Shown here piece by piece: positions 47,839-57,279 of a stretch of 64,000 nucleotides of DNA (the first letter of the stretch is position 1; each line of letters opens with the position of its first letter). Location: the NCBI GenBank assembly GCA_049841135.1, contig JASGHK010000005.1, positions 1,426,001 through 1,490,000 of the forward strand, given 5' to 3'. The notes beneath the pieces were generated by a model. That model was not told where the DNA came from and ran no database searches. It saw only the letters and a list, made by a program, of their open reading frames with translations. This DNA is from JACRCT01 sp049841135 (GTDB lineage Bacteria > Myxococcota > Myxococcia > Myxococcales > UBA5297). Position numbers and translations under genes: made by a program.

Positions 47839-49065
47839 ATGCCCTTCGAATGGTTCCTCGCCATCCGGTTCCTCAAGGAGGGCCGGGCCCAGACCGGACT
47901 CATCCTCGGCGGCGTCGCGGTCGGCGTCGGAGTCATCATCTTCCTGTCCGCGCTCATCTCGGGTCTCCAGGACACGCTGGTGAAGAACACCCTGGGCTCG
48001 CAGGCGCACGTCGTGGTCCGCCCACCCGAAGAGAGTGCGCGGCAGGTCTCGGACACGGGCGACCTCGCAGTGGCCCTGCGCCGAGAGAAGGCGCCGGCGC
48101 GCATCCAGTCCATCAGCCAGTGGCAGCAGGTGCTGGAGAACATCCAGGCCACCGACGACGTGGTCGCCGCCGCCGCCGCGGTCAACGGCTCGGCCTTCGC
48201 CAGCCGGGGAATCGCCACGAAAGCCGTGAGCTTGCGCGGGGTGGACCCGGACTCCTACGACCGGATCATCGGCATCCGCGCCAAGATGAAGGAGGGCGTC
48301 TACCGCCTGGCGGGCGGCGAGGCGGTGATCGGCGTCGAGCTCGCCAAGGACCTGGGCATCTCGCTCGGCGACAAGGTGCGCCTGGCGACGGTGAGCGACC
48401 GCGGCGAAGACCGGAGCGACGTCTTCACCGTCGCCGGCGTCTTCGACCTCGGCAACAAGGACGTCAACCAGCGCTGGGTCTTCGTCCCCATGAAGTCCGC
48501 GCAGAGCCTGCTCGACCTGCCGGGCGCGGTCTCGACGATCGAAGTCCGCGTGCGCGAGTACTTCGGCGCCGACGAGGTGGCCCGGGCCATCGCCGCCAGG
48601 ACCGGGATGGTCGCCGACAGCTGGACCGTGCTCAACAAGAGCCTGCTCATCGGCCTGCGCTCGCAGAACGCGTCGAGCTACATGATCCAGGTCTTCGTCA
48701 TCATCGCCGTCGCCCTGGGCATCGCCAGTGTGCTGGTGGTCTCCGTCGTCCAGAAATCGAAGGAAATCGGCATCTTGAAGGCGGTGGGGACGACCACCGG
48801 GCAGGTGAAGCGCATCTTCCTCATCCAGGGCGCCATCGTCGGCCTGTTCGGCTCCGCCGCCGGGTCGGCGCTGGGGACGGCGCTCTCGCTGCTCTTCGCC
48901 AGCATGGCCAAGAATCCGGACGGCTCGCCCACCTTCCCGGTCGACCTGAGCCCCACGCTCTTCACCACCGCCTGCATCGTCGCCACGCTCACCGGGCTCG
49001 TCTCCGCGGTGGCGCCGGCGGCGCGCGCGGCCAAGCTCGATCCCGCGGAGGCCATCCATGGCTGA
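47839..49065 (+). CDS. MacB/LolC-type ABC transporter permease
   Basis: This 408-residue protein has a first membrane helix at about 20-45 (LILGGVAVGVGVIIFLSALI) and a large periplasmic domain at about 46-270. Three FtsX-type helices follow in the C-terminal part (IQVFVIIAVALGIASVLVVS, IQGAIVGLFGSAAGSALGTA, LFTTACIVATLTGLVSAVAP). This topology belongs to MacB-like mechanotransmission ABC exporters and lipoprotein-release systems. It overlaps the ATPase gene by 8 bases. Confidence 0.9.
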   Translation: MPFEWFLAIRFLKEGRAQTGLILGGVAVGVGVIIFLSALISGLQDTLVKNTLGSQAHVVVRPPEESARQVSDTGDLAVALRREKAPARIQSISQWQQVLENIQATDDVVAAAAAVNGSAFASRGIATKAVSLRGVDPDSYDRIIGIRAKMKEGVYRLAGGEAVIGVELAKDLGISLGDKVRLATVSDRGEDRSDVFTVAGVFDLGNKDVNQRWVFVPMKSAQSLLDLPGAVSTIEVRVREYFGADEVARAIAARTGMVADSWTVLNKSLLIGLRSQNASSYMIQVFVIIAVALGIASVLVVSVVQKSKEIGILKAVGTTTGQVKRIFLIQGAIVGLFGSAAGSALGTALSLLFASMAKNPDGSPTFPVDLSPTLFTTACIVATLTGLVSAVAPAARAAKLDPAEAIHG

Positions 49066-49840
49066 CCCGGTCCTTCAGCTCGAGCAGGTGACCAAGACCT
49101 ACGGTACCAAGGTGAAGACCCAGGCCCTGCGCGGGGTGGACCTGACGGTGACGAAAGGCGAGTTCTGCTCGCTCATTGGTCCGTCGGGGTCGGGCAAGAG
49201 CACCATGCTCAACCTCATCGGCCTGCTGGATCGGCCGACGACGGGGAAGTTGTGGCTCGCCGGCACCGAGACCACCGCCCTCGACGACGAAGGCCGCACC
49301 CGCTTTCGCGGCCGGACGCTGGGCTTCGTCTTCCAGTTTCACCACCTGGTCCCGGCCCTCTCCGCGGTGGAGAACGTGATGGTGCCGATGTGGGCGCGCG
49401 TGGGCCGGCCGACCGCGCCGATGAAGGCTCGAGCGATGGAGCTGCTCGACGCGGTGGGGCTGGCGGCGAAGGCCAACAACCGGTCCGGGGACATGTCGGG
49501 CGGTCAGCAGCAGCGCGTGGCCATCGCGCGGGCGCTGGCGGCCAATCCCCCGCTCGTGCTGGCCGACGAGCCGACGGGCAACCTGGACACCGGGACCGCG
49601 GACGAGGTCTTCGAGCTGTTGCGGCGCTTCAACCGCGAGCGGGGCACGAGCTTCGTCATCGTCACGCACGATCCCCGGCTGGCGCGCCGGACCGATCGGA
49701 TCGTCGAGCTGGTCGACGGGCGAATCCTGAGCGACCAGCCGTGGACGCCGGCCCTCCCCCCTGCCCCCTCCCAAAAGCGGGAGGGGGTTCGTCCCTCGCC
49801 TTCCTCACCTTCGTCGGAGCTGCTGGTACCTCGGCGCTGA
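49058..49840 (+). CDS. MacB/LolD-type ABC transporter ATPase
   Basis: This 260-residue protein has Walker A GPSGSGKSTML, Q-loop FVFQFHHLVPALSAVENVM, signature MSGGQQQRVAIARAL, Walker B LVLADEPTGNLD and the H-loop His in VTHDPRLARRTD. It powers the adjacent permease. The last 30 residues (PWTPALPPAPSQKREGVRPS and on) are encoded by a family C repeat and following bases and are not expected in the family. The natural end was probably near residue 230, before the repeat inserted. Confidence 0.92.
   Translation: MADPVLQLEQVTKTYGTKVKTQALRGVDLTVTKGEFCSLIGPSGSGKSTMLNLIGLLDRPTTGKLWLAGTETTALDDEGRTRFRGRTLGFVFQFHHLVPALSAVENVMVPMWARVGRPTAPMKARAMELLDAVGLAAKANNRSGDMSGGQQQRVAIARALAANPPLVLADEPTGNLDTGTADEVFELLRRFNRERGTSFVIVTHDPRLARRTDRIVELVDGRILSDQPWTPALPPAPSQKREGVRPSPSSPSSELLVPRR
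49751..49788 (-). repeat. Palindromic repeat family C, copy 3, inside the ABC ATPase gene
   Basis: GCCCTCCCCCCTGCCCCCTC, CCAAAAGCGGGAGGGGG is the inverted form of 21661-21706. It encodes a non-native Pro-rich tail for the ATPase and may also act as a terminator. Confidence 0.75.
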
Positions 49841-49846
49841 CGCCTC

Positions 49847-52321
49847 TTACTTCGTCGGCGCCACCGGCACCGGCTTGCGCGGCCCGGCGTTCTTCACGAA
49901 GCGGTCGAACCAGGCCATCGACTCGTACAGCACCTGCTCGTTCGACTCCTTGGCCGAGTAGCCGTGGCTCTCGTACGGCAGCATCACCAGGCGCGCCGTG
50001 CCGCCCGTGCCGCGAACGGCCTCGTACATCCGCTCGGACTGCATGGGGATGGTGCCGGGATTCGCGTCCAGCTCGCCGTGGATGAGCAGCAGCGGCTCGT
50101 CGATCTTCTCGGCGTTGAGCGTGGTCGAGACCTTGGCGTAGACGTCCTTGGCCTGCCACAGCGTGCGCTTCTCGTTCTGGAAGCCGAACGGCGTGAGCGT
50201 CTTGTTGAAGGCGCCACTGCGCGCGATGCCCGCCCGGAAGAGGTCGGACCAGGCGAGCAGGTTCGCGGCCATCAAGGCGCCGTGGCTGTGCCCGGCGACG
50301 CCCACGCGATCGGGGTCGGTCACGCCCAGCTCCACCGCCTTGGCGATGGCCGCCTGCGCGTCGGCGACAATCTGCTCGGTGTAGGTGTCGTAGACGGTCT
50401 CCGGCGGGCCGACCACCGGCATCGCCACGTCGTCGAGCACCGCGTAGCCCTCGAGCAGGAAGAAGAGCTCGGAGGCGTACATGGGCAGGGTGAAGCGCTG
50501 CGGCGAGCCGGTGATCTGCCCGGCGGTCTCCTTGCCGGCGTAGTCGAGCGGGTAGGCCCAGAAGACCGTCGGCAGCCGCGTGCCTTCCTTGTAGCCGGCG
50601 GGCAGGTAGAGCGTGAACGAGAGCGGCAGGCCATCGGCGCGGGTGTACTTGACCAGCTTCTTGGTGATGCCGCGCAGCTGCGGCGCAGGGTCGGGGAACT
50701 TGGTGAGCGGCCGGCTGGCGGAGAGCCTCGCGGCCTCGCCCGCGGGGGCCTTGAGCGCCTTGCCCAGGGTGCGCAGGAAGATGTTCGGAGGATCGGTCGG
50801 GCTCTCGCGGCGGGTGATGAACGTGCCCTTGGCGGGGTCGGCCAGCCCGACGATGGTCTCGTAGGCGGTCGGCTCGCTGCGGAAGAGGCGCTCGGTCTTG
50901 AGCGTCTTGAGGTCCAGCCGGTCGAGGAAGGGCCGGTCGCCGTCGGGGGTCGCGCCTTCGTCGTCGAGGTAGATGCCCTGGTCGTGGACGAGCACGGCCC
51001 AGGCGCCGCTGGGCAGCATGTGCTGGATGGGGTCGCCCGGAGACTTGTACCGCTCGTCCTGGCTCAGGTCCCAGACCAGGCGCGGCGCCGCCTTCTTGGC
51101 GGTCAGGTCGAGCAGCCAGCCTTTGTACCAGCGGCGATCGCGGTCCCACTCGTAAGCGAGCGCCAGGGTGCCACCGTCGAGGTAGGAGACGCCGGTGCTG
51201 CGGAACTCGCTCTGCCACAGCTCCACGGCCGGCTGACCCACGTTCTTGAGCAGCAGCCGGTCGCGGCGGGCGGCCTTGGTGCGCGGGTCGCCGCCGTCGA
51301 GGGCCTCGACGTACTTGAGCGTGGCCGGCGCGGTGGAGACCCAGCTGAAGTCGCGCGGGCCAGTGATGACGCCGTCGATGGGCACCTGCTCGGCGAGCGG
51401 CTGGCTGACCAGCTTCTCGGCGACGGTGCCGTCGAGGTTCCAGACCTCGATCTCCTTCGGAAAGCGCTCATAGGCGCGCAGGTAGGAGTAGGGCCGGTGC
51501 AGGGAGCTGACGAGCAGGTGCTTGCCGCCGGGCGCGGGCGAGACGTGGGCGTAGATGGCCGGCGCGCCAATCTTGGTGATGCCGCCGGTGGCGACGTCGA
51601 CGAGCGCGAGCTGGGAGGTCGTGTAGAAGTCGAATAAATCCGCGTCGTGGGGCGAGCCGAGGACGTCGCGGTTCTCGTAGGTGCTGGCGGCCGCCTTCTG
51701 GCCCGAGCTCTCCTGGACCTTGGGCCCCGGCGGCACTGCGGGCTTCTCCGGCGGCGCGCCACGGCCGTCGGGGACGAGCTTGACCACCACCGTCTTCTGG
51801 TCGGGCATCCACGAGAAGGCGCTGCCCAAGAGCGGGTTGAGCCGCACGCCCTCCAGGCGGCGGGCCTTGGCGCTGGCGACGTCGGCGACCCAGAGCTCGA
51901 CCCGGTCGCTCGTCTCGTTGGTGAAGAGGAACTGGCTGCCGGGCGCGTTCCAGCGCGGGCCGCCGGCCCGCACACCGGCTGGCAGGGCGATGGGGGTCTC
52001 CGCGCCGTCGGGGAGCTTCTTGACGGCGAACGACGTCACGTAGGTCCGCCAGGAGCGCTCGTTGTTGGTCTTGGGGTTCACGCGCACGCCGGCGAGGCGC
52101 AGCATCGGCTCGGCGAGGTCGGCGATGGACGGGTAGCGCACGTATTCGGCGAGGACGAGCGTGTCCCGCGTCGGGCTGAGAAAGACGGAGGGCGGCAGCT
52201 TGGCGTCGAGGACCTCCTGCACGGCCTTGGGCGGCTTCTGGTAGCCGTCGGCGGCACGAGCGGCGAGGGGCGCGAGGAGGAGGAACAGCGCGGCGAGGAT
52301 CGACGACGAGCGCATGGGCAT
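49847..52321 (-). CDS. Secreted S9-family prolyl-oligopeptidase-like serine peptidase
   Basis: This protein has 824 residues from the ATG at 52321 (52315 is also possible), with a signal peptide ending LAPLAARAAD. A beta-propeller-like region spans about 60-560 (WNAPGSQFLFTNETSDRVEL, FSWMPDQKTVVVKLVPDGRG). The alpha/beta hydrolase domain holds the nucleophile in GVAGHSHGALMAANLLAW (about 679), Asp in HGELDANPGT (about 750) and His in YESHGYSAKESNEQV (about 785), a complete triad. Close relatives are glutamyl or acylaminoacyl peptidases acting on peptides in the periplasm or outside the cell. It converges with the efflux operon. Confidence 0.92.
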   Translation of the reverse strand: MPMRSSSILAALFLLLAPLAARAADGYQKPPKAVQEVLDAKLPPSVFLSPTRDTLVLAEYVRYPSIADLAEPMLRLAGVRVNPKTNNERSWRTYVTSFAVKKLPDGAETPIALPAGVRAGGPRWNAPGSQFLFTNETSDRVELWVADVASAKARRLEGVRLNPLLGSAFSWMPDQKTVVVKLVPDGRGAPPEKPAVPPGPKVQESSGQKAAASTYENRDVLGSPHDADLFDFYTTSQLALVDVATGGITKIGAPAIYAHVSPAPGGKHLLVSSLHRPYSYLRAYERFPKEIEVWNLDGTVAEKLVSQPLAEQVPIDGVITGPRDFSWVSTAPATLKYVEALDGGDPRTKAARRDRLLLKNVGQPAVELWQSEFRSTGVSYLDGGTLALAYEWDRDRRWYKGWLLDLTAKKAAPRLVWDLSQDERYKSPGDPIQHMLPSGAWAVLVHDQGIYLDDEGATPDGDRPFLDRLDLKTLKTERLFRSEPTAYETIVGLADPAKGTFITRRESPTDPPNIFLRTLGKALKAPAGEAARLSASRPLTKFPDPAPQLRGITKKLVKYTRADGLPLSFTLYLPAGYKEGTRLPTVFWAYPLDYAGKETAGQITGSPQRFTLPMYASELFFLLEGYAVLDDVAMPVVGPPETVYDTYTEQIVADAQAAIAKAVELGVTDPDRVGVAGHSHGALMAANLLAWSDLFRAGIARSGAFNKTLTPFGFQNEKRTLWQAKDVYAKVSTTLNAEKIDEPLLLIHGELDANPGTIPMQSERMYEAVRGTGGTARLVMLPYESHGYSAKESNEQVLYESMAWFDRFVKNAGPRKPVPVAPTK

Positions 52322-52466
52322 GGGTCCTCTCGAGAAGTAGGGCGACATCTTAAGGCGACAGCCTCGGAAGTCCTGCGCCCACCCGTGACAGGGCGCACAC
52401 TTTTCTTCCAGCAGCCTCCGCTAACGTGTCGGCCTCTTTTCCGGCCAATAACAAAAAGAGGGGCAT

Positions 52467-55400
52467 ATGCGACGCTTCGAGTTCACGGAAGGCAGCTCCA
52501 GCAAGTTCTGGCAGATCGACGTCGACGGCAGCGCGTTCACGGTCACCTTCGGTCGCATCGGTACCGCGGGTCAGACGCAGATCAAGAACTGGCCCAGCCC
52601 GGAGAAGGCGCAGTCCGAGCACGACAAGCTGATCAAGGAGAAGACCGGCAAGGGATACGTCGAGGTCGGCGCTCCCGCTGCTGCGCCCGCTCCTGCACCG
52701 AAGGCGGCCAATGTCGCCAAGCCCAACGCAGCGAGGGCCGCTTCCGCCCAGCCCGCGGCGCCCGCAAGCACCCTCCGGCGCTTCGAGTACGAGGACGGAG
52801 CGTCGAGCAAGTTCTGGCAGATCGACGTCGACGGCAGCGCGCTCACCGTGACCTTCGGCCGCATCGGCGCGAACGGACAGACGCAGCTCAAGAACCTCGC
52901 CAGCCCCGCCGCCGCCGCTGCCGAGCGCGACCGGCTCATCCGCGAGAAGACCGCAAAGGGCTACGTCGAGAAGACGGCGACCGCTGGAACCGCCAGCCCG
53001 GCGCCGGCCGCCGCCGATGCTCCTGCTCCCGCGACGAAGGCGGCCAAGGTCGCCACGCCCTGCGCCGACGGGCCGGTCGTCTGGACCCCCGAGGCGCGCG
53101 AGCAGACCACGGCCGAGCTCGAGGAGAAGGCGCCCATTCCCTTGAGCCACGAGGAGTTCACCAAGCTCCTGGCCGAGCCCGACTGGAACGTGAACCTGAA
53201 GGAGCTGAAGGCGGGCATCAAGAAAGCCGACAAGGACTGCGCCGAGCTGATGGCCAAGGCGCTGGACTTCGGCTCGCGCAAGAAGCCGCTGGATCCGGAG
53301 ATCGAGGGTGCAGCGGTCGCGATGCTGCAGAAGCCGAGGGAGCACGCGCGGTACTGGGTCAGCGAGGAGGGCCTGCTCTTCGCCATGAAGGCTGCCTACG
53401 CCGGCGCCGGGTTCGGGACGGAGGACAAGGGCAGCGCGACCTGGCTCGTGCGCAAGCAGCCCGAGTACCTGCCGCAGGTCATGTACGACCTGCGAAGGGC
53501 GGCAATCCACGCTTCCCCGAAGGAGTACGAGGCCGCCCGCGCCTACGCACAAACCCTGCGCAAGGGCGCCGTGCCGACCTTGATCGCGAGCCTCGACTAC
53601 ATCTTCGCGAAGGAGCAGGCGTGGATCGACGCCGACGTGGCGCAGGAGCTCGCCGGTCCAAAGGCCGAGCTTGCCAGCACCCTGCTGACGCTGGTGCGCA
53701 AGAGCGACGTGGCGATGAAGCTGCTCGAGAAGATCATCGAGGACGAGTGTGACGGCGACGAGCTGTACATGGGCGCGGACGAGTTGTTCGAGCTCGTACT
53801 CCAGCTCGGGGCCAGCGCGGTCCCGGTGCTGGGGCGGATCATGGAGGTCCTCGACAAGTCGAGCCTGGGCGAGGCGGCCGAGGCGGCCGAGGCGCTCGCG
53901 CTCATCCAGACCCCGGACGCCGCGGAGATGCTCGCAGGGCACCTCAAGCACAAGGACGTCCGCAAGGTCGCCTTCGCCTACTTCTCGCGCGCGCCGCAGG
54001 CGGCTATCCCCGGGCTGGCGCGCGCGCTGTCGAAGAAGAAGGGCGACGACCAGGCCCGCTCGCTCTTGGCCTCGCTCGCGCGCAGCCACCCGGACATCGT
54101 CAACGCCTGTCTGCCGTCGCTCGACGACGCGGCCAAGGCGCTCATCGCCCAGTTCGCGCGAAAGCCCTCGGCCGGCGAGGCGGCGCCGAAGGACGTGCCG
54201 CCCGTCCTCGCCGATCCGCCGTGGGCCAGGCCCGGCGCGATGGCTCCGCTGCCCAACCTGAAGAGCGTCAAGGCGCTCTCCCGCCCCGACCAGATCTTCT
54301 GGGAGAAGGGGGAGAAGGAGCGCTTCGCCGCGATGCTCTACGCCCCTCCGCGCGACGGCGCGGTGCAGTGGGCGCTCGAGGAGGCGAACCTCGCCGAGGA
54401 GAACGACGAGGGCGGGCTGACGCTCAAGTTCAAGAGCGACGCCAAGGGCGATGCCGCCCTGCGCACGGGCCTCAAGAAGCTCGAGGACTGCTGGTACGGC
54501 TTCGAGCCCGCCGACGTGCCGGTCTTCCTGGCGCGCCTGGGTGCCGAGGCCATCGACCCGCTCGCGGCGAACGAGGAAGCCTTCCCCGGCCTGGTCCGCG
54601 CCGGTTCCACCCGGATCGCCGGGCGCATGGCCGAGGCCCTGTCGCGCCGCGCGGAGCGGAGCCTCGCCGAGCGCTGGACGCTGCGCTTCCCGGAGATCGC
54701 CGCGGTGGGGTTCATCCCGGTCGCCTTCGGCAACAAGGGCCGGGCCCAGCAGGGCGCGGTCGTGGGCCTGCGGCTGCTGGCCAAATCGGGACAAGCCGCG
54801 GTGCTCAAGAAGGTGGCCAAGGAGTACGGGCCCGAGGTCGAGAAGACGGTGGAGTCGCTGCTGGGGCGCGACCCGCTGCTCGACCTGCCCGGCAAGCCCG
54901 TCGGCAAGCTCCCCCACTTCTTCGACGCCAAGGCCATCTCCCGGCCGCGGCTGAAGAAGGAAGACAAGGAGCTGCCGGTGGCGGCCGTCCAGCGCCTGGG
55001 CGAGATGCTGGCGATGTGCGGCCCGGAGGCCTACGCGGGGCTCGACCAGGTCAAGGAGATGCTCGAACCGGCGTCGCTCGAGCAGTTCGCCTGGGAGCTC
55101 TTCGAGGCCTGGCTCTTCGCCGGCGCGAACAACAAGGAGCAGTGGGCGCTCTGGGCGCTGGGCCACTTCGGCCGCGACGAGGCGGCGCGCCGGCTCACGC
55201 CGCTCGTCCGTGCGTGGCCTGGCGAGGCCGCCCACGCCCGAGCCGTGCTCGGGCTGGACGTGCTCGGGCTCATCGGCACCGACATCGCGCTGATGCACCT
55301 GCACGGCATCGCGCAGAAGCTCAAGTTCAAGGGGCTGCAGGAGAAGGCGCGGGCGAAGATCGCGCAGATCGCCGAGTCGCGCGGCCTGACCGTCGACGAG

Positions 55401-56322
55401 CTGGCCGACCGCCTGGTGCCCGACCTGGACCTCGACGCCGACGGCTCGCGCGTGCTCGACTTCGGCCCCCGCAAGTTCCGGGTGGGCTTCGACGAGGCGC
55501 TGCGGCCGGTGGTCTTCGAGGAGGGCGGGGCGGAGCGGCGGCCGATCATCGAGCTGCCCAAGCCGGCCAAGGCCGACGACGCCAAGCTCGCCGCCGCCGC
55601 CACCGAGACCTGGAAGACGCTCAAGAAGGACGCCAAGGCCATCGCCTCCGGGCAGATCCTGCGGCTGGAGCTGGCCATGTGCTCGCGCCGCCGCTGGGTC
55701 GCCGAGGGCTTCCGCACCTTCCTCGTCGACCACCCGCTGGTGGTCCACCTGACCCGCCGCCTGGTCTGGGGCGTGTACGACGCGAAGGGCAAGCTCACCG
55801 CGACCTTCCGCGTGGCCGAGGACCGCTCGCTGGCCGATGTCGCCGACGGCACCTTCAAGCTCGCCGCGGATGCCACGGTGGGCATCGTCCACGCGCTCGA
55901 GCCTCGACGCGAAGACCACCTCCGCCTGGAGTAGCCTGCTCGCCGACTACGCGCTGGCGCAGCCGTTCTCACAGCTCGGGCGCACGACTTACGCGGTGGA
56001 GGCCAAGGAGAAGGGGAAGACGAGCCTCGAGCGCGTCAAAGGCAAGGTGGTCAAGACCGGCAAGGTCGTGGGGTTGCAGAACCGCGGCTGGCGCAAGGGC
56101 GCGCCTCAGGACGCCGGGCAGATCTACGAGATGGTCAAGCCGCTGGGCGAGCTGGGGGAGGCCGAGCTGCGGTTCGATCCGGGCATCAACGCCGGCGGGA
56201 TGGAGTACGTCGAGCCGGAGCAGACGCTGGGGGAGCTGGTGCTGCCCGTGAAGGCCGACGCCTTGGATCCCATCGTCTTCTCGGAGCTGGTGCGCGACGC
56301 GATGCTGATCGCCGAGGGCTGA
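52467..56322 (+). CDS. Double-WGR, HEAT-like, DUF4132 protein (MolR/YehI-like), one frameshift
   Basis: It starts at the ATG at 52467, with AGAGGGG upstream. Residues 1-70 and about 105-175 are two near-identical WGR domains (EGSSSKFWQIDVDGSAFTVT and DGASSKFWQIDVDGSALTVT), separated by an Ala/Pro linker. A long helical, HEAT-like section follows (to about 830), and then a DUF4132 domain (GLTVDELADRLVPDLDLDAD, RWVAEGFRTFLVDHPLVVHL, RLVWGVYDAKGKLTATF). One extra base at about 55905 breaks the frame after VGIVHALE; LDAKTTSAWSSLLADYALAQ continues to 56322. Total is about 1,285 residues. E. coli MolR/YehI proteins share the WGR plus DUF4132 order. The role is not established, though nucleic-acid-end binding by WGR is likely. 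Confidence 0.88.
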
Positions 56323-56432
56323 GCGCGCAGACGGAGCCCGGAGTCGACGGTGACTCCGGGCCGGCGGGCGGCTCGGCTTGCTTGTGGACAGGTTCAGGAG
56401 GCGGGTGAACGAGCGGACGCATGTGCCTTGGT

Positions 56433-56451
56433 ATTGGCAATCATTGCCAAT
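56433..56451. promoter_or_regulatory. Candidate ParD autoregulatory operator
   Basis: ATTGGCAATCATTGCCAAT is a perfect palindrome with 8-bp arms, 39 bases upstream of the parD start. This is the usual place for the antitoxin to bind. Confidence 0.6.
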
Positions 56452-56490
56452 CCCACTCCCGCCCCACAGGCTTGCGGTGGAGGTGCGCAG

Positions 56491-56754
56491 ATGCCGACCC
56501 GGAACATCAACCTGACCGAGCAGCTCGACCGCTTCGTTTCGAAGAAGGTCGGGTCTGGCAAGTACGCGAATGCGAGCGAGGTCGTGCGCGCAGGGCTGCG
56601 TGCGCTGGAGGAGCAAGAACGGCTCTACGAAGCCAAGCTTGCTCGGCTGCGGGAGGCTCTGGAGGAGGGCGAGCGCAGCGGCGTGGCGGAAGGAGATGTC
56701 TTCGCGCGTGTCCGCGCCAAGGTTCTGGGGGCCAAGGCCAGACGGAAGAACTAG
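56491..56754 (+). CDS. parD: ParD-family antitoxin
   Basis: This 87-residue protein starts at the ATG at 56491, with GGAGG 12-16 bases upstream. The ribbon-helix-helix is NINLTEQLDRFVSKKVGSGK, YANASEVVRAGLRALEEQ, the CopG/ParD signature, followed by a charged C-terminal helix that should wrap the toxin. It is followed 9 bases later by a ParE-like gene. Confidence 0.92.
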   Translation: MPTRNINLTEQLDRFVSKKVGSGKYANASEVVRAGLRALEEQERLYEAKLARLREALEEGERSGVAEGDVFARVRAKVLGAKARRKN

Positions 56755-56763
56755 TAGCAAGCC

Positions 56764-57279
56764 ATGGCGTTCGAGCTCAGCAAGAAGGCGGAGACGGACC
56801 TCGAGGAGATTGCGCAGTACAGCGTCACTCAGTGCGCCCGCTACCTCGACGAACTGGAGGCGTGCTTCGAACGCCTCGCCCGAACGCCGACGTTGGGCCG
56901 CGCCTGCAAGGACCTCGATCCCAAGTTCTTCCGCATCGAGCATGGCCGGCACGTCGTGTTCTATCGCAGGCTCGAAGGTGGCGTGCTTATCGTCCGCATC
57001 CTCCATGAGCGGATGCTGCCGGAGCGCCACTTCGACGAGGATGAGTCGGACGAATTCGGAAGATTCGGAACCTGGCCCCGCCCGACCCAATCAGCGTTTG
57101 CCCGCGTCCGGCACCACACTCACCGCGCCCCCATCGACGCTTTGGACCAGCGAGACTCCTCCTGCCTCGGCGCCCGAGAGCCGGCTCTGGATCGTACGCA
57201 CCGCCTCGCGCGCGACGTCCCGGAGCTCGCCGCGCTCGGCGAGTGCGAGCAGAGGCTCGACGGCCCGAACCGAGCCTGA
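56764..57279 (+). CDS. parE: ParE-family toxin with a read-through tail encoded by a repeat
   Basis: Residues 1-97 are a complete RelE/ParE fold (FELSKKAETDLEEIAQYSV, LGRACKDLDPKFFRIEHGRH, VVFYRRLEGGVLIVRILHER, MLPERHFD). The normal stop after about 95-100 residues is absent. The frame reads into a family B repeat (EFGRFGTWPRP) and then antisense through the end of the HEAT-like gene to 57279, giving 171 residues. ParE toxins poison DNA gyrase (family knowledge). Whether the 70-residue tail inactivates this one is unknown. Confidence 0.85.
   Translation: MAFELSKKAETDLEEIAQYSVTQCARYLDELEACFERLARTPTLGRACKDLDPKFFRIEHGRHVVFYRRLEGGVLIVRILHERMLPERHFDEDESDEFGRFGTWPRPTQSAFARVRHHTHRAPIDALDQRDSSCLGAREPALDRTHRLARDVPELAALGECEQRLDGPNRA
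57052..57079 (+). repeat. Interspersed repeat family B, copy 7, inside the parE frame
   Basis: GAATTCGGAAGATTCGGAAC, CTGGCCCC lies immediately after the codons for the conserved ParE C-terminus. It removes the natural stop codon and also brings the parE frame into overlap with the convergent gene at 57091. Confidence 0.85.

Noticed and set aside
52350..55919. A 1,189-residue open frame on the minus strand opposite the WGR/DUF4132 gene
   Set aside because: The low-complexity Leu/Arg/Gly composition has no domain signs, and the plus-strand gene has clear WGR and DUF4132 motifs.
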